DNA of 64,000 bases from Aliiglaciecola lipolytica E3 (GTDB taxonomy: Bacteria; Pseudomonadota; Gammaproteobacteria; Enterobacterales; Alteromonadaceae): positions 124,001 through 188,000 of the forward strand of contig NZ_BAEN01000021.1 of assembly GCF_000314975.1 (NCBI RefSeq), in the 5' to 3' direction. A program made the position numbers and the translations under genes. Positions 1-10,230 of the stretch are shown here, piece after piece (within the stretch, counting starts at the first letter, position 1; every line of letters begins with the position of its first letter). The notes below the pieces were generated by a model. The model did not search any database. It was not told the DNA's origin and saw only the letters and a list, made by a program, of their open reading frames with translations.

Positions 1-1103
1 CTGCGTTTGCAGGAGTAGCCATTTATTTTGCCCACAGCGCAGCGACAGAAGCACAAAATAAGGTGTTAAATTATGCGTTAGTAGGCGGGCAATATGCGCC
101 CAATATTGACACGGAAATGTTAAAAACTGAAGGCTTTGCGCGCGTTGAAATAGAGCAAGACGCTGATTATAAAGAGTTAATTAAGTCGCAAACCGTAGAT
201 TTTATATTGGAGATCCCAGCAAATTACTCTAACGATATTTTGCAATCTGGACAGGCATTAATTAAATTGCACCTCAATGATTCGGGTTTAAACCGAGTAT
301 TTAATCGGGTAAATGATATTGTTGACGCTCAAGTTAAATTACTAAGGCAAACCGCTTTTTCACAATTAAGTCTTTCTGAAGACCAGCAAATTGCATTGCT
401 AAAACCGATTATTTTGGAAAAAGTGAACACCGCTGATACCCGTGAAAACTGGGGGGAAAAAATAGGTGGGTTAATTCCTTACTTTATTTTCATTTTGTGC
501 TTACAAGGCGCGATGTTTCCAGCCGCCGATTTAGGCGCAGGTGAGAAGGAGAGGGGAACATTGGAAACCTTATTAATCTCACCAATCGAACGTTACAAAT
601 TGGTGTTGGGAAAGTTTCTAACGATCGCATTTGCGGGGCTCACTTCAGCCTTAATTACGGTGACCAGTTTGGCATTGTGGGGATTGATTTTAAGTCAGGG
701 TATGGCAATTGAATTTGTCGTCGCATTTATGTCTTCAATTGGTTCTGTCGATTTTATTCTGATGTTTTTAATGCTTGTCCCAGTAGTCGCAATTTTTGCA
801 TCAATTTTATTAAGTTTGTCTATTTATGCGAAGAGCTACAAAGAAGCACAAAGCTATATGGGGACCTTGATGATGTTACTCTTTGTACCTATCTTTTTAG
901 CTATGGCACCTGGCGTCGAACTAAAAGGTGTTTGGGCATGGGTACCCTTAACCAACGTTGCGTTGGCTATTAAAGAACTAATAAAAGGTACAATGGATTA
1001 TTTTCAACTGATCGCTATATTCGGGTCAACGGCATTAATCGCGACGGGGCTTTTGGCATTTTGTATATACTGGTTCAACAAAGAAAAAGTGTTGTTTAGG
1101 TAA
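1..1103 (+). CDS. ABC-2 type transporter permease, NatB-like (5' end outside window)
   Basis: This is the membrane subunit of an ABC exporter of the NatB/ABC-2 family (Na+ or drug efflux). The reading frame is open from the third base of the window, so the gene starts upstream; about 366 residues are visible. A first hydrophobic stretch (AIYFAH) lies at the left edge. A long extracytoplasmic domain follows, then about five membrane segments in the C-terminal half. The ABC-2 signature EKERGTLETLL sits just after the second membrane segment and contacts the ATPase. The partner NatA-type ATPase would be expected just upstream, outside the window. The GTG inside the frame at 63 is not the true start. 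The substrate is an inference from family resemblance. Confidence 0.85.
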   Translation, partial: AFAGVAIYFAHSAATEAQNKVLNYALVGGQYAPNIDTEMLKTEGFARVEIEQDADYKELIKSQTVDFILEIPANYSNDILQSGQALIKLHLNDSGLNRVFNRVNDIVDAQVKLLRQTAFSQLSLSEDQQIALLKPIILEKVNTADTRENWGEKIGGLIPYFIFILCLQGAMFPAADLGAGEKERGTLETLLISPIERYKLVLGKFLTIAFAGLTSALITVTSLALWGLILSQGMAIEFVVAFMSSIGSVDFILMFLMLVPVVAIFASILLSLSIYAKSYKEAQSYMGTLMMLLFVPIFLAMAPGVELKGVWAWVPLTNVALAIKELIKGTMDYFQLIAIFGSTALIATGLLAFCIYWFNKEKVLFR

Positions 1104-1149
1104 ATGCAGCAACCGCACTTTTTATACTGACTTTGTTTTGTAGTTAGCG

Positions 1150-1175
1150 AAACTCAAATATGGATATTTGAGTTT
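1150..1175. repeat. 12-bp perfect inverted repeat after the ABC permease gene
   Basis: The arms AAACTCAAATAT and ATATTTGAGTTT are separated by GG. They lie between two convergent genes, where a transcription terminator is expected, but no T-run follows on either strand. A second weaker stem (AATGCTG/CAGCATT) at 1202-1231 is followed by TTTTCTT and may be the working terminator for the permease gene. Both are sequence observations only. Confidence 0.4.
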
Positions 1176-1254
1176 GGTCAATCGGTTAAAACCAATTTAA
1201 GAATGCTGTTTGGGCTCTGCACAGCAGCATTTTCTTCATTATTAACCCGTCTCG

Positions 1255-2982
1255 TTATAAATCGTATGTATATTTCAACAAGCCCAGAACTATGCTTGAG
1301 TAAAGCAATGAAACTGGCCAACCGAAATGAATAAAATGTTTGAATTTATAATTGGCAGCGTTAAATGCCAGTAGATTGGTTTGATAACCATATGGGGATA
1401 AGAAGCTAGCACTGGCGGCAAAAGCCACAGCTAACGCAAACGGCATTAGCGGTACACCTAGCATTTGTACCACGCCGTAGGCAAACGGGAACATAAGTGC
1501 TGCTGCAGCATTATTAGTTACCAATTCAGTCAGCAACAAGGTTAAGCCGTAGACCACAAGTAAGGCAATAAACGGACTACTATCGCTTAAATAAGGTTTC
1601 AGCGAACCGGTGATTAAATCTATCACGCCGGATGCTTGTAAAGCAGATGCTAAACTTAATGCACCTACAATTACGATCACTAAATTTATCGGTATATTTC
1701 GTTTCATTTCAGAATTGCTAATCACGCCAAACACGATTAAAACAGCCATAAAAAATAAAAGTCCGGTGGCTAGCCCGATTACCGACGTTGCAGCTAATAA
1801 AATCGTTAATAAAAATCCACCCAAGGTAACGGTTTCTTGAATTTTATTTAAGCGCGTAGAAATTTTTTGTTCTGAGAGAATAAAGAAGTTTTTGGTTAAA
1901 TTGTGCCTCGTTTCGAAGTCTTGTCCTGTGGCTAAGAGAAGAAAATCACCTGCTTGTAATTTTATCTCTCCAAGTTTACCTGACAATTGTTCACCGTCTC
2001 TACGTATCGCTACAACAGCTGCATCGAACAGAGCTCTAAATCCTACTGCTTTGAGGGTTTTACCAATAATAGGGGCACGGTTTGAGATGATGACTTCGGT
2101 TAGATTATCCCGTAACAATCCGTCGGTTTCTGCAAATAACTCCAGCCCTTTAATATGCGATAGGCTGTCTACATTTTTTATATTGCCTGAAAATATCAGT
2201 TTATCCTGTTCCTGAATCATTAAATCAGGCGTGACCGGGCTAATCAATTGGCCATCGCGAATCACTTCGACTAAAAACAATTCAGGTAAATTACGCAAAT
2301 GATTTTGTTCAACGGTTTTACCGATCAATTCTGAGTCGGCAACAACTTCAGCTTCAATAAAATAATATTGGAACTTACCTTTGCGGGTCTCGATTTTGGG
2401 TAATATTGGCGTTAACAAGAACATTAATAAGCCACAGCTTAAACCTGCAATTAAGCCATACAAAGTAAAGTCCCAAAACTGAAACCCGGGATGGCCTTGC
2501 TCAATTAGGAAGCTATCAACAATTAAGTTGGTAGAAGTACCAATTAAAGTGACTGTTCCGCCTAAAATAGCTGAATAGGAGAGGGGTATCAGTAGCCTTG
2601 AAGCAGGGTGATGTTGGTTCTGACTTATCGGCGCAATCATACTGGCTACAACCGCTGTGTTGTTTAGCATTGCAGAAGATGCGAACGTAAGTCCGAATAA
2701 TCGCCAATAACTGGCTTTAAAGCTCGCCGTTATCAGTTTTCGACCCAAGTTTTTGATTAATGACGTTTTATCAACGGCTGTACTAACCAGTAAGAGCAGA
2801 ATAAGCGTAAGCAAACCTTCGTTTGTCAGGTTATTTGCAACATCTGAAAACGAAATCTGGCCGCTGAGCATTAATCCTAACGTTGACGCTGCGAACACAG
2901 AAGAAGGGCGCTTATCAGAAATGATAAGCGCCGCAATTGTCGCGAAAAAAATCGCTAAAACAGCAACTTGATTAATATCCAC
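1255..2982 (-). CDS. SLC13/DASS family permease with two TrkA-C domains, probable Na+/sulfate transporter
   Basis: This inner-membrane carrier probably imports sulfate with Na+. Its 575 residues show a membrane block (about residues 1-195), two regulatory TrkA-C (RCK_C) domains (about 205-285 and 290-375), then a second membrane block to the end. The motif GTSTNLIVDSF near residue 150 is typical of the SLC13/ArsB superfamily. It lies 18 bp downstream of cysN in the same direction as the whole sulfate-activation block, which is the main reason for proposing sulfate as the substrate. The start codon is GTG. Family membership is secure; the substrate is inferred from context. Confidence 0.85.
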   Translation of the reverse strand: MDINQVAVLAIFFATIAALIISDKRPSSVFAASTLGLMLSGQISFSDVANNLTNEGLLTLILLLLVSTAVDKTSLIKNLGRKLITASFKASYWRLFGLTFASSAMLNNTAVVASMIAPISQNQHHPASRLLIPLSYSAILGGTVTLIGTSTNLIVDSFLIEQGHPGFQFWDFTLYGLIAGLSCGLLMFLLTPILPKIETRKGKFQYYFIEAEVVADSELIGKTVEQNHLRNLPELFLVEVIRDGQLISPVTPDLMIQEQDKLIFSGNIKNVDSLSHIKGLELFAETDGLLRDNLTEVIISNRAPIIGKTLKAVGFRALFDAAVVAIRRDGEQLSGKLGEIKLQAGDFLLLATGQDFETRHNLTKNFFILSEQKISTRLNKIQETVTLGGFLLTILLAATSVIGLATGLLFFMAVLIVFGVISNSEMKRNIPINLVIVIVGALSLASALQASGVIDLITGSLKPYLSDSSPFIALLVVYGLTLLLTELVTNNAAAALMFPFAYGVVQMLGVPLMPFALAVAFAASASFLSPYGYQTNLLAFNAANYKFKHFIHFGWPVSLLYSSIVLGLLKYTYDL

Positions 2983-3000
2983 AGTCGGGAAATCGAGAAA

Positions 3001-4410
3001 TTATAATTTAGTTATATCGGTAGCATTCCAATGTGGGAAGTGCTTTCTAACTAACTCATTAAACTCAATTTCAAATTCCGAGAACTGATTGTTATTTTTG
3101 GTATCTTTACCTTGCTCAATAATCATCCCAGCACCTACAGTGCCATTAGTGACTCTGTCGATGATGATAAATGCACCTGTAGCACGATTCTTGGTATAAG
3201 GGTCACAGGCTACTGATTGCGTCAACTTAATGTTAGCAACAGCAATCTCGTTTAAATTTAAATGGACCGCTTCTGCTCTTTCCATAGTGTTAACATCAAT
3301 CAAATGATCGATGTTGGTAATGGAACCAGGAACAAACTTAGTTGCGAACTTGAAGCCATATTGCTTATTAGGGATCATGGCATCTTCATCCATCCAAACC
3401 AGATGAGTTTTAAAGATATTTCCATGTAAAGGCATATTGTCAGACTTAACAATCATGTCACCCCGTGAGATATCAATCTCATCTTCTAAGGTGATAGTTG
3501 TTGTTAAGGGGGCATGCGCAAGTGCTTGTTCACCTTCAAAATTAACAATCGACTTTACTTTAGATTGTTTGCCTGAAGGTAGCGTAGTAACTTTATCGCC
3601 AACTTCGATTTGACCAGATACGACGGTGCCTGCGAACCCACGGAAGTTAAGGTGTGGACGGTTCACATATTGTACTGGAAAGCGGAAATCTTGTAAGTTC
3701 AAGTCTTTGCCAATTTCGATGTTTTCTAATGCCGTCATTAGGGTGTCACCCGTGTACCAAGGCGTATGTTCGCTCTTGTTCACTACGTTGTCCCCATCAA
3801 GTGCAGATAACGGAATAAAGCTGATATCTGGAATATCCAAACGCTTTGAAAACTCTAGGTAATCTTGTTTGATTTGTTCAAAAACAGTTTGGCTGTAGTC
3901 CATTAAATCCATTTTGTTAATGGCAACAATGACGTGTTTAATACCCAACAACGAGACTAAGAAGGAGTGACGACGAGTTTGGGTTTTTACTCCCGCACGC
4001 GCATCCACTAAGATTATTGCCATCTGACATGTAGATGCACCAGTCACCATATTTCGAGTGTACTGTTCGTGTCCCGGGGTATCAGCAATGATAAATTTAC
4101 GCTTATCAGTGGAAAAATACCGGTAGGCAACATCGATAGTTATGCCTTGCTCCCGCTCTGACTGCAGTCCGTCAACCAACAATGCTAGGTCAACTTTTTC
4201 TCCAGTGGTACCGACTTTTTTACTGTCTTTGGTGATCGCGGCTAACTGATCTTCATAGATCATTTTAGAGTCGTGTAATAAGCGACCGATTAGCGTACTT
4301 TTACCATCATCAACGCTACCGCAGGTCAGGAAACGAAGTAGGTCTTTTTTCTCATGTTGATCAAGGTAAGAAAGAATATCTTGTTGTAATAATGTGTTTT
4401 CGCTATTCAT
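3001..4410 (-). CDS. cysN: sulfate adenylyltransferase subunit 1 (GTPase subunit CysN)
   Basis: CysN is the regulatory GTPase of ATP sulfurylase. It couples GTP hydrolysis to formation of adenosine 5'-phosphosulfate by CysD. The 469 residues carry the EF-Tu-like G motifs: P-loop GSVDDGKS at residues 31-38, DTPGHEQY near 110 and NKMD in the G4 position, followed by beta-barrel domains II and III. The length is near the usual 475, with no CysC fusion. It starts 3 bp after the cysQ stop, so it is very likely co-transcribed. In E. coli cysN directly follows cysD; here cysC and cysQ lie between them. Confidence 0.96.
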   Translation of the reverse strand: MNSENTLLQQDILSYLDQHEKKDLLRFLTCGSVDDGKSTLIGRLLHDSKMIYEDQLAAITKDSKKVGTTGEKVDLALLVDGLQSEREQGITIDVAYRYFSTDKRKFIIADTPGHEQYTRNMVTGASTCQMAIILVDARAGVKTQTRRHSFLVSLLGIKHVIVAINKMDLMDYSQTVFEQIKQDYLEFSKRLDIPDISFIPLSALDGDNVVNKSEHTPWYTGDTLMTALENIEIGKDLNLQDFRFPVQYVNRPHLNFRGFAGTVVSGQIEVGDKVTTLPSGKQSKVKSIVNFEGEQALAHAPLTTTITLEDEIDISRGDMIVKSDNMPLHGNIFKTHLVWMDEDAMIPNKQYGFKFATKFVPGSITNIDHLIDVNTMERAEAVHLNLNEIAVANIKLTQSVACDPYTKNRATGAFIIIDRVTNGTVGAGMIIEQGKDTKNNNQFSEFEIEFNELVRKHFPHWNATDITKL

Positions 4411-4413
4411 AAT

Positions 4414-5199
4414 TTAGCAACTCACCAAAAAATAAGGGTTTAATACAGAATCTTTTTGATTGTAACGTAAAGGGGGAGCTTCAGGATTCAATGGGTTGTC
4501 AGCATCGATAACGGTTACTTTACCGCCCGCGGCTTCAACTACAGCGTGTGCTGCACCTGTATCCCACTCTGATGTAGGGCCTAATCTAGGGTAAAGATGC
4601 GCTTTACCTTCAGCAACTAAGCACAGTTTTAAAGAGCTTCCCATGGCCACCAACTCGGTCTCTCCCGGCAGTGATTCAAGCAAAGATTTTATTTCTGGAC
4701 TTTGATGTGAGCGGCTTCCTACAACTTGCCAAGTTTCACCATCTTGATGCGGTTTTACGCTTATATCGTTAATTTCTCCGCCATCAATTTTATAAGCTCC
4801 TAATCCATCAACGCCGACATAGGTGGCATTTAACACCGGTGCATAGACAACGCCTAAGACGGGTTTTCCATTGCTTATTAACGCGATATTGACAGTAAAC
4901 TCACCATTTTTCTTGACGAATTCTTTGGTGCCATCCAAAGGATCGACTAACCAGTAGTCTTTCCATGTTTGTCTGGTTTTCCAGTTAATACTGGCCGATT
5001 CTTCAGACAATATAGGCAATTCTGAAATTTCTTTTAACCCATCAACAATAATATGGTGGGCCGCTAAGTCAGCTTCTGTTAACGGGCTTTCATCTGACTT
5101 TTCGTATATCGCAAAATCTTTTTTATAGATTTCCAAAATTGCTGCGCCCGCTTTATGGCTGATTTCAGCAACTTGAGTAGCTAAAGCATGCTCAAACAT
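4414..5199 (-). CDS. cysQ: 3'(2'),5'-bisphosphate nucleotidase CysQ
   Basis: CysQ converts 3'-phosphoadenosine 5'-phosphate (PAP), the by-product of PAPS reduction, to AMP. The 261 residues belong to the inositol-monophosphatase superfamily: metal ligands EE at 66-67 and DPLDGT at 86-91, then a second metal site WDTGAAHAV in the C-terminal third. The ATG overlaps the cysC stop by one base (TGATG), which points to translational coupling. Its position inside the cys block makes PAP the likely substrate. In E. coli cysQ is a separate locus. Confidence 0.94.
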   Translation of the reverse strand: MFEHALATQVAEISHKAGAAILEIYKKDFAIYEKSDESPLTEADLAAHHIIVDGLKEISELPILSEESASINWKTRQTWKDYWLVDPLDGTKEFVKKNGEFTVNIALISNGKPVLGVVYAPVLNATYVGVDGLGAYKIDGGEINDISVKPHQDGETWQVVGSRSHQSPEIKSLLESLPGETELVAMGSSLKLCLVAEGKAHLYPRLGPTSEWDTGAAHAVVEAAGGKVTVIDADNPLNPEAPPLRYNQKDSVLNPYFLVSC

Positions 5200-5795
5200 C
5201 AGTCTAAAAATCCTTTTTCCTGCAACATGTTAAACAACAATTCAGCAGATTCTTCTGCAGTTTGCCCAGAGTAGGTTAAATGTATTTCTGGATTTTCTGG
5301 GGTTTCGTAAGCTGAATCAATTCCAGTAAAGTCTTTGATATCACCTTGACGGGCTTTTTGATAAAGACCTTTAGGGTCTCGCTGCTCACAAACTTCCAGA
5401 GGAGTATCTACAAATACTTCTATAAACTCACCTTCAGCCAATAAACTGCGACAATAATCACGGTCAGTTTTAAAAGGAGAGATGAAAGCAGTCAGCACAA
5501 TAAGGCCGGAGTCGACAAATAAATTAGCGACTTCACTAATTCGACGTATATTTTCTACTCTATCAGAGTTACTAAATCCTAGATCACCGCAAAGTCCGTG
5601 ACGAACATTATCGCCATCTAGCAAATAAGTATGTTTATTTGCTTCGGTTAATTTCTTTTCAAGCAAGTTAGCTATGGTAGATTTGCCTGAGCCACTTAAT
5701 CCAGTTAACCAAATAACTGAAGGTTTTTGTTTTTTGGCTTCAGCTCTGCGGTTTTTATCAACCTCGTGTTGATGCCATACAATATTGTTGGCCAT
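5199..5795 (-). CDS. cysC: adenylylsulfate (APS) kinase
   Basis: CysC phosphorylates APS at the 3' position to give PAPS, the second activation step of sulfate assimilation. The 198 residues show the Walker A motif GLSGSGKS at 32-39, the APS-binding region around DGDNVRHGL, and FISPF and KGLYQKAR characteristic of the family. Length matches stand-alone CysC (about 200). It overlaps cysD by one base at TAATG and cysQ by one base at TGATG, so the three genes form a tightly coupled unit. Confidence 0.96.
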   Translation of the reverse strand: MANNIVWHQHEVDKNRRAEAKKQKPSVIWLTGLSGSGKSTIANLLEKKLTEANKHTYLLDGDNVRHGLCGDLGFSNSDRVENIRRISEVANLFVDSGLIVLTAFISPFKTDRDYCRSLLAEGEFIEVFVDTPLEVCEQRDPKGLYQKARQGDIKDFTGIDSAYETPENPEIHLTYSGQTAEESAELLFNMLQEKGFLD

Positions 5796-6709
5796 TAGAA
5801 ATATCCCTCCATTTTTTTCTTCTCCATAGAACCTGAAGAGTCATGGTCGATCACACGGCCTTGACGCTCAGACGTTTTGGTCAGTAACATTTCTTGAATG
5901 ACTTCTGGCAAAGTATCTGCGGTAGATTCAACAGCACCAGTTAACGGGTAACAGCCTAACGTTCTGAATCGTACCGATTTCATTTGTGGTACTTCACCTT
6001 CTTCTAACGGCATACGGTCATCGTCAACCATAAACAAGATCCCATCACGCTCAACAACCGGGCGAGGCTTGGCGAGATACAAAGAAGGAATTTCGATATT
6101 TTCTAAATAAATGTATTGCCAAATATCCAACTCCGTCCAGTTGGACATAGGAAACACGCGGATACTTTCGCCTTTGTTAATTTGTGAATTATAGATATTC
6201 CAAAGTTCAGGACGTTGATTTTTAGGATCCCAACGATGGTTATCATCACGGAAAGAGTAAACTCTTTCTTTTGCACGTGATTTTTCTTCATCTCGACGTG
6301 CACCACCAAAAGCCGCATCGAATTTATATTTGTTTAACGCTTGTTTTAAACCGGCCGTTTTCATAATGTCAGTATGTTTAGCACTACCATGAGAGAAAGG
6401 ACCTACACCCATATCAACCCCTTCTTGGTTGATATGAACTAATAAGTCTAGGTCATGCTTTTCGGCCATTTTGTCACGAAACTCAATCATTTCGCGGAAC
6501 TTCCAAGTGGTATCTACGTGTAACAATGGAAATGGAATTTTGCCTGGAGCAAATGCTTTACGTGCTAGATGCAACAGAACTGAAGAATCTTTTCCTACCG
6601 AATATAGCATTACAGGATTATCGAATTCAGCGGCAACTTCTCTGAAAATATGAATACTTTCAGCCTCAAGCTGTTTTAAATGCGTTACTGAGGGGATGGA
6701 GTTAGTCAT
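5795..6709 (-). CDS. cysD: sulfate adenylyltransferase subunit 2 (CysD)
   Basis: CysD is the catalytic subunit of ATP sulfurylase (ATP + sulfate to APS + PPi) and partners CysN. The 304 residues contain the PP-loop SVGKDSS at 37-43 and the family motifs [16 protein letters not shown] and [12 protein letters not shown]. Length is typical (302 in E. coli). The ATG is preceded by GGAAAT. It is the first gene of the leftward cys block, behind a candidate promoter with a consensus -10 box. CysB control is usual for this pathway, but I cannot identify a CysB site with confidence. Confidence 0.97.
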   Translation of the reverse strand: MTNSIPSVTHLKQLEAESIHIFREVAAEFDNPVMLYSVGKDSSVLLHLARKAFAPGKIPFPLLHVDTTWKFREMIEFRDKMAEKHDLDLLVHINQEGVDMGVGPFSHGSAKHTDIMKTAGLKQALNKYKFDAAFGGARRDEEKSRAKERVYSFRDDNHRWDPKNQRPELWNIYNSQINKGESIRVFPMSNWTELDIWQYIYLENIEIPSLYLAKPRPVVERDGILFMVDDDRMPLEEGEVPQMKSVRFRTLGCYPLTGAVESTADTLPEVIQEMLLTKTSERQGRVIDHDSSGSMEKKKMEGYF

Positions 6710-6747
6710 GTATTATTTCCATGTAAAATCAAACGTTAGATAAAATA

Positions 6748-6753
6748 ATTATA
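6748..6753 (-). promoter_or_regulatory. candidate -10 box of the cysD promoter
   Basis: On the minus strand the hexamer is a consensus TATAAT, 38 bases before the cysD ATG. No TTGACA-like hexamer exists at the proper distance. A run of A residues lies there instead. A good -10 without a -35 is usual for activator-dependent promoters, and CysB activates cysD operons in enterics. Dependence on CysB here is inference. Confidence 0.4.
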
Positions 6754-6840
6754 TGCATAGAACAATAACATATTTTTTTTCGAAATGAGTATGACCATTT
6801 TCTATATCTAGCAACAAAATGGTTTAAAAAAAGCATTAGT

Positions 6841-6864
6841 AAACGGGGTGTTAACACCCCGTTT
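6841..6864 (-). terminator. perfect hairpin downstream of putP
   Basis: AAACGGGGTG and CACCCCGTTT form a perfect 10-bp stem around TTAA, 26 bp beyond the putP stop. On the minus strand a run of seven T residues follows about 8 bases after the stem. Placement and GC-rich stem fit a factor-independent terminator for putP, although the gap before the T-run is longer than usual. Confidence 0.65.
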
Positions 6865-6890
6865 GAAACGTGTAAATCGCAGGCTGTTGT

Positions 6891-8402
6891 TTAAACCTTG
6901 TCAAATTCCCGTTCAACTTCTTCGAATGTATCACAGATGGTCTCTTTAGGTTTTGCTGTCATTAAACTAACCACGACAGTAAATATACAGCTTACAATAA
7001 ATCTAGGGACTATTTCGTAAATCACCGCACTCAAAGGTTGTCCATCAATTGTTAAGTCGGCAAACACCCAGATTAAAACGGTGATGGCACCAGTAATCAT
7101 GCCGGCTAATGCGCCCGCAAAGGTCATGCGTTTCCAATACAAGCTAATAATTACTAATGGTCCGAATGCGGCACCAAATCCTGCCCAAGCATTACTTACT
7201 AGCGTCAATACAGTGCTATCTCTATCGTAAGCCAGTAACACGGCTACAAAAGCCACTAAGGCTACCGAAAGACGTCCTACCATTACTAATTCTTTTTGAC
7301 TGGCACCGCGGCGTAAAAATGCTTGATAAAAGTCGCCAGTTAAGGAACTGGAAGTGACCAACAATTGAGAAGAGATGGTACTCATAATGGCGGCAAGGAT
7401 AGCTGCGAGTAAAAAGCCACCTACAAATGGATTAAATAGTAATTGTGATAAAACAATAAAAATGGTTTCCGGATCTTCAATACCACCTTGTGTTTTAGTC
7501 ATATAAGCTAAGCCGAACAAGCCGGTCGCGACAGCACCAGCTAGAGAAACTATCATCCAACTCATACCAATGCGTCTAGCCACTTTCATGTCTTTTACAT
7601 CGCGAATCGCCATAAACCTGACAATAATATGTGGTTGACCAAAATAACCTAACCCCCATGCAAGTAAGGAAATAATACCAATTGCAGACAGAGCCTGCCC
7701 GGTGGAAGCATCTACCCACAAGCTCATCATATTTTCACTGACATTAGAAATTTGTTGTGTCACTTCGTTAATTCCACCAACTTCGAACAACACAACGATA
7801 GGCACCATCACAAGTGATACAAACATGATGCAGCCTTGCACAAAGTCAGTCATGCTGACCGCTAAGAATCCACCAAACAAGGTATAAGCGACTACTACAC
7901 CTGCAGTAACATATAAGCCTGTTTCATAGGTTAAGCCAAAAGATGACTCGAACAGTTTGCCGCCTGCCACGACACCACTGGAGGTATAAAGCGTAAAGAA
8001 TACGATGATAACCACAGAAGAAATAACCCGTAATAACCGACTTTTGTCTTCAAAGCGGTTTTCAAAATAATCGGGGAGGGTAATCGAATTATTGGCTACC
8101 TCGGTGTAAACCCGTAAGCGCGGCGCAACTAAAATATAATTAAGGAATGCGCCTATGGTTAAACCTGCCGCAATCCAAATACTGGATAAACCAGATACAT
8201 ACATGGCACCGGGGACGCCCATTAGCATCCATCCACTCATATCTGACGCGCCTGCCGAGAGTGCTGTCACTTTTGGGCTTAAGGTTCTCCCTCCTAACAT
8301 GTATTCTGTCATGTCAGAGGTTGACTCTTTAAACGCGTAGAGACCGATTCCAAGCATCACGATAAAATACAACGTTAACGAGATGAGTGTGCCTAATTCC
8401 AT
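6891..8402 (-). CDS. putP: sodium/proline symporter PutP
   Basis: PutP is an inner-membrane Na+/proline symporter of the solute:sodium symporter family (SSS, LeuT fold). The 503 residues match E. coli PutP (502) and contain about 13 hydrophobic segments. Family motifs include GGRTLSPKVTALSAGASDMS near the first segments, WGLGYFGQPHI in the middle and the segment containing STISSQLLVTSSSLTGD. The ATG follows AAGGATTTTC, a good ribosome-binding site. No putA lies beside it. Substrate assignment rests on close resemblance to PutP. Confidence 0.92.
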   Translation of the reverse strand: MELGTLISLTLYFIVMLGIGLYAFKESTSDMTEYMLGGRTLSPKVTALSAGASDMSGWMLMGVPGAMYVSGLSSIWIAAGLTIGAFLNYILVAPRLRVYTEVANNSITLPDYFENRFEDKSRLLRVISSVVIIVFFTLYTSSGVVAGGKLFESSFGLTYETGLYVTAGVVVAYTLFGGFLAVSMTDFVQGCIMFVSLVMVPIVVLFEVGGINEVTQQISNVSENMMSLWVDASTGQALSAIGIISLLAWGLGYFGQPHIIVRFMAIRDVKDMKVARRIGMSWMIVSLAGAVATGLFGLAYMTKTQGGIEDPETIFIVLSQLLFNPFVGGFLLAAILAAIMSTISSQLLVTSSSLTGDFYQAFLRRGASQKELVMVGRLSVALVAFVAVLLAYDRDSTVLTLVSNAWAGFGAAFGPLVIISLYWKRMTFAGALAGMITGAITVLIWVFADLTIDGQPLSAVIYEIVPRFIVSCIFTVVVSLMTAKPKETICDTFEEVEREFDKV

Positions 8403-8558
8403 TGAAAATCCTTTAAGTTATTAATATTTGTCTCAGTATTAGTGGATCTATGCTAACAAGCATAGCGATGTCATACTAGGGGCTACCTTGGTTAGCTGTA
8501 AAAATATAAATACAGTTGTCTCATTCTTTCAGACATTATTTACAGAGTTAAAAATTAT

Positions 8559-9020
8559 ATGGATTACTGCTTTTACTCTTTTGCCGATTTAAATCTATCC
8601 CAGTTGTATCAGATTTTGCGCTTGCGGCAGCAGGTGTTTATGTTGGAGCAGAAAAGTTTTTACGAAGATATTGATAATCTCGATCAACAGGCTCAGCACC
8701 TTTGTGTTATCTCTGCAGATAAGCAGTTAATGGCTTATGCAAGATTGCGATTCATTGAGCAGCTCGAACCTAAAACAGCTTACGCTAAAATAGAACGTGT
8801 CGTTGTCGATCCAAACGCACGCGGAAAAAAGTTAGCCGCCAAAATGATGGACAAACTATTGGAGCATGCTGCGGCGGAGTTTGGAATTACTCAATGTTCA
8901 TTATCTGCACAAGTCGATGTCGCCGATTTTTACGCTAAGTGGGGGTTCAAGGCCTGTGGTGATGTTTACGATGATGGCGGAATCGACCATGTCGACATGG
9001 AGTTACGACGAGATATATGA
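8559..9020 (+). CDS. GNAT family N-acetyltransferase, ElaA-like
   Basis: This 153-residue protein resembles ElaA, a GNAT acetyltransferase of unknown substrate. The N-terminal part has the ElaA-type LRQQVFMLEQ and YEDIDNLDQQ. The acetyl-CoA-binding region is IERVVVDPNARGKKLAAKMM (about residues 84-103), a variant of the usual R/Q-x-x-G-x-G/A loop. YAKWGFKACGD near the C-terminus is the typical ElaA ending. It stands alone, divergent from putP and convergent with ychF. Confidence 0.85.
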   Translation: MDYCFYSFADLNLSQLYQILRLRQQVFMLEQKSFYEDIDNLDQQAQHLCVISADKQLMAYARLRFIEQLEPKTAYAKIERVVVDPNARGKKLAAKMMDKLLEHAAAEFGITQCSLSAQVDVADFYAKWGFKACGDVYDDGGIDHVDMELRRDI

Positions 9021-9026
9021 GGTTAT

Positions 9027-9056
9027 ATAAAAAATAGGCCCGCGTTGGGGCCTATT
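9027..9056 (-). terminator. rho-independent terminator of ychF
   Basis: AATAGGCCC and GGGCCTATT form a 9-bp stem with a six-base loop. On the minus strand it is followed directly by a run of six T residues, as expected for termination of the leftward pth-ychF transcript, whose last stop is about 35 bp away. The plus-strand GNAT gene ends just before it but has no T-run on its side. Confidence 0.8.
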
Positions 9057-9091
9057 CAGATACGTATACTAAAGGTTAGTTTGAGATCGTA

Positions 9092-10183
9092 TTAAACATT
9101 GAATCGGAAATGGATCACATCGCCGTCTTTAACTATGTAATCTTTGCCTTCTAAACGCCATTTACCTGCGTCTTTTGCGCCTTGCTCACCTTTAAATTCA
9201 ACATAATTATCGTAGCCAATAACTTCTGCGCGAATAAAACCTTTTTCAAAATCTGTATGTATCTTGCCTGCTGCCTGAGGTGCAGTAGAGCCTTCTGGGA
9301 AGGTCCAGGCACGTACTTCTTTTACACCAGCTGTAAAGTAGGTTTGTAAGGTCAACAAACTATATCCTGCACGAATAACGCGGTTTAAGCCTGGCTCTGT
9401 TAAACCTAACTCTTGCATAAATTCTGTTTTTTCTTCTTCGTCTAATTCGGCGATTTCAGATTCAATTTCAGCACAAACCGCAACCACAACCGCATTTTCT
9501 TGCTCTGCAATTGCACGCACTTGATCTAAGTAAGGGTTATTTTCAAAACCGTCTTCGTTTACATTTGCAACATACATGGTTGGCTTAAGTGTTAGCATGT
9601 TCATATAACTGATGGCAGCTAACTCTTCTTTTTCTAACTTAACTGCGCGCAGCAATGTACCTTCGTCTAATGCTGGTTTAATTTTTTCCAGCACCTTCAT
9701 TTCAAATTTGGCGTCTGCGTCACCACTTTTAGCTTTTTTTGCCACTCTTAATAACGCTTTTTCAACGGTTTCAAGATCGGATAAGGCTAATTCTGTATTG
9801 ATGACGTCGATATCGTCTTGCGGGTTTACGCGCCCTGCTACGTGTACAATGTTGTCGTTTTCAAAGCAGCGTACAACGTGACCAATAGCATCTGTTTCAC
9901 GGATGTTCGCCAAGAACTTATTGCCTAAGCCTTCGCCTTTTGATGCTCCTGCAACCAATCCTGCTATATCAACAAATTCCATGGTGGTGGGAATTACCCG
10001 TTGTGGATTTACAATATCGGCGAGTGCTGTTAGGCGTTCGTCAGGCACAGGTACAACACCGGTATTGGGTTCAATTGTACAAAACGGAAAGTTAGCGGCT
10101 TCAATACCGGCTTTCGTTAACGCATTGAACAAGGTTGATTTTCCTACGTTGGGCAAACCAACAATTCCACATTTAAAACCCAT
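9092..10183 (-). CDS. ychF: redox-regulated ATPase YchF (OLA1 family)
   Basis: YchF is a cytoplasmic P-loop ATPase related to Obg that associates with ribosomes and stress responses. The 363 residues (E. coli 363) begin with the G1 motif GLPNVGKST at 9-17. The G4 position reads NVNEDG rather than NKxD, the YchF change that favours ATP over GTP. The C-terminal TGS domain ends in [11 protein letters not shown]. The ATG follows AAGGAACACTA. It sits downstream of pth, the same pairing as in E. coli. Confidence 0.97.
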   Translation of the reverse strand: MGFKCGIVGLPNVGKSTLFNALTKAGIEAANFPFCTIEPNTGVVPVPDERLTALADIVNPQRVIPTTMEFVDIAGLVAGASKGEGLGNKFLANIRETDAIGHVVRCFENDNIVHVAGRVNPQDDIDVINTELALSDLETVEKALLRVAKKAKSGDADAKFEMKVLEKIKPALDEGTLLRAVKLEKEELAAISYMNMLTLKPTMYVANVNEDGFENNPYLDQVRAIAEQENAVVVAVCAEIESEIAELDEEEKTEFMQELGLTEPGLNRVIRAGYSLLTLQTYFTAGVKEVRAWTFPEGSTAPQAAGKIHTDFEKGFIRAEVIGYDNYVEFKGEQGAKDAGKWRLEGKDYIVKDGDVIHFRFNV

Positions 10184-10230
10184 TAGTGTTCCTTAAACTA
10201 TTTAGCGCTCAGTTTCACCGGCGCTCTTAA

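Noticed and set aside
63-1103. GTG at 63 as the start of the ABC permease
   Set aside because: The frame stays open to the left edge and codes for hydrophobic sequence expected of the first membrane segment, so the gene is partial.
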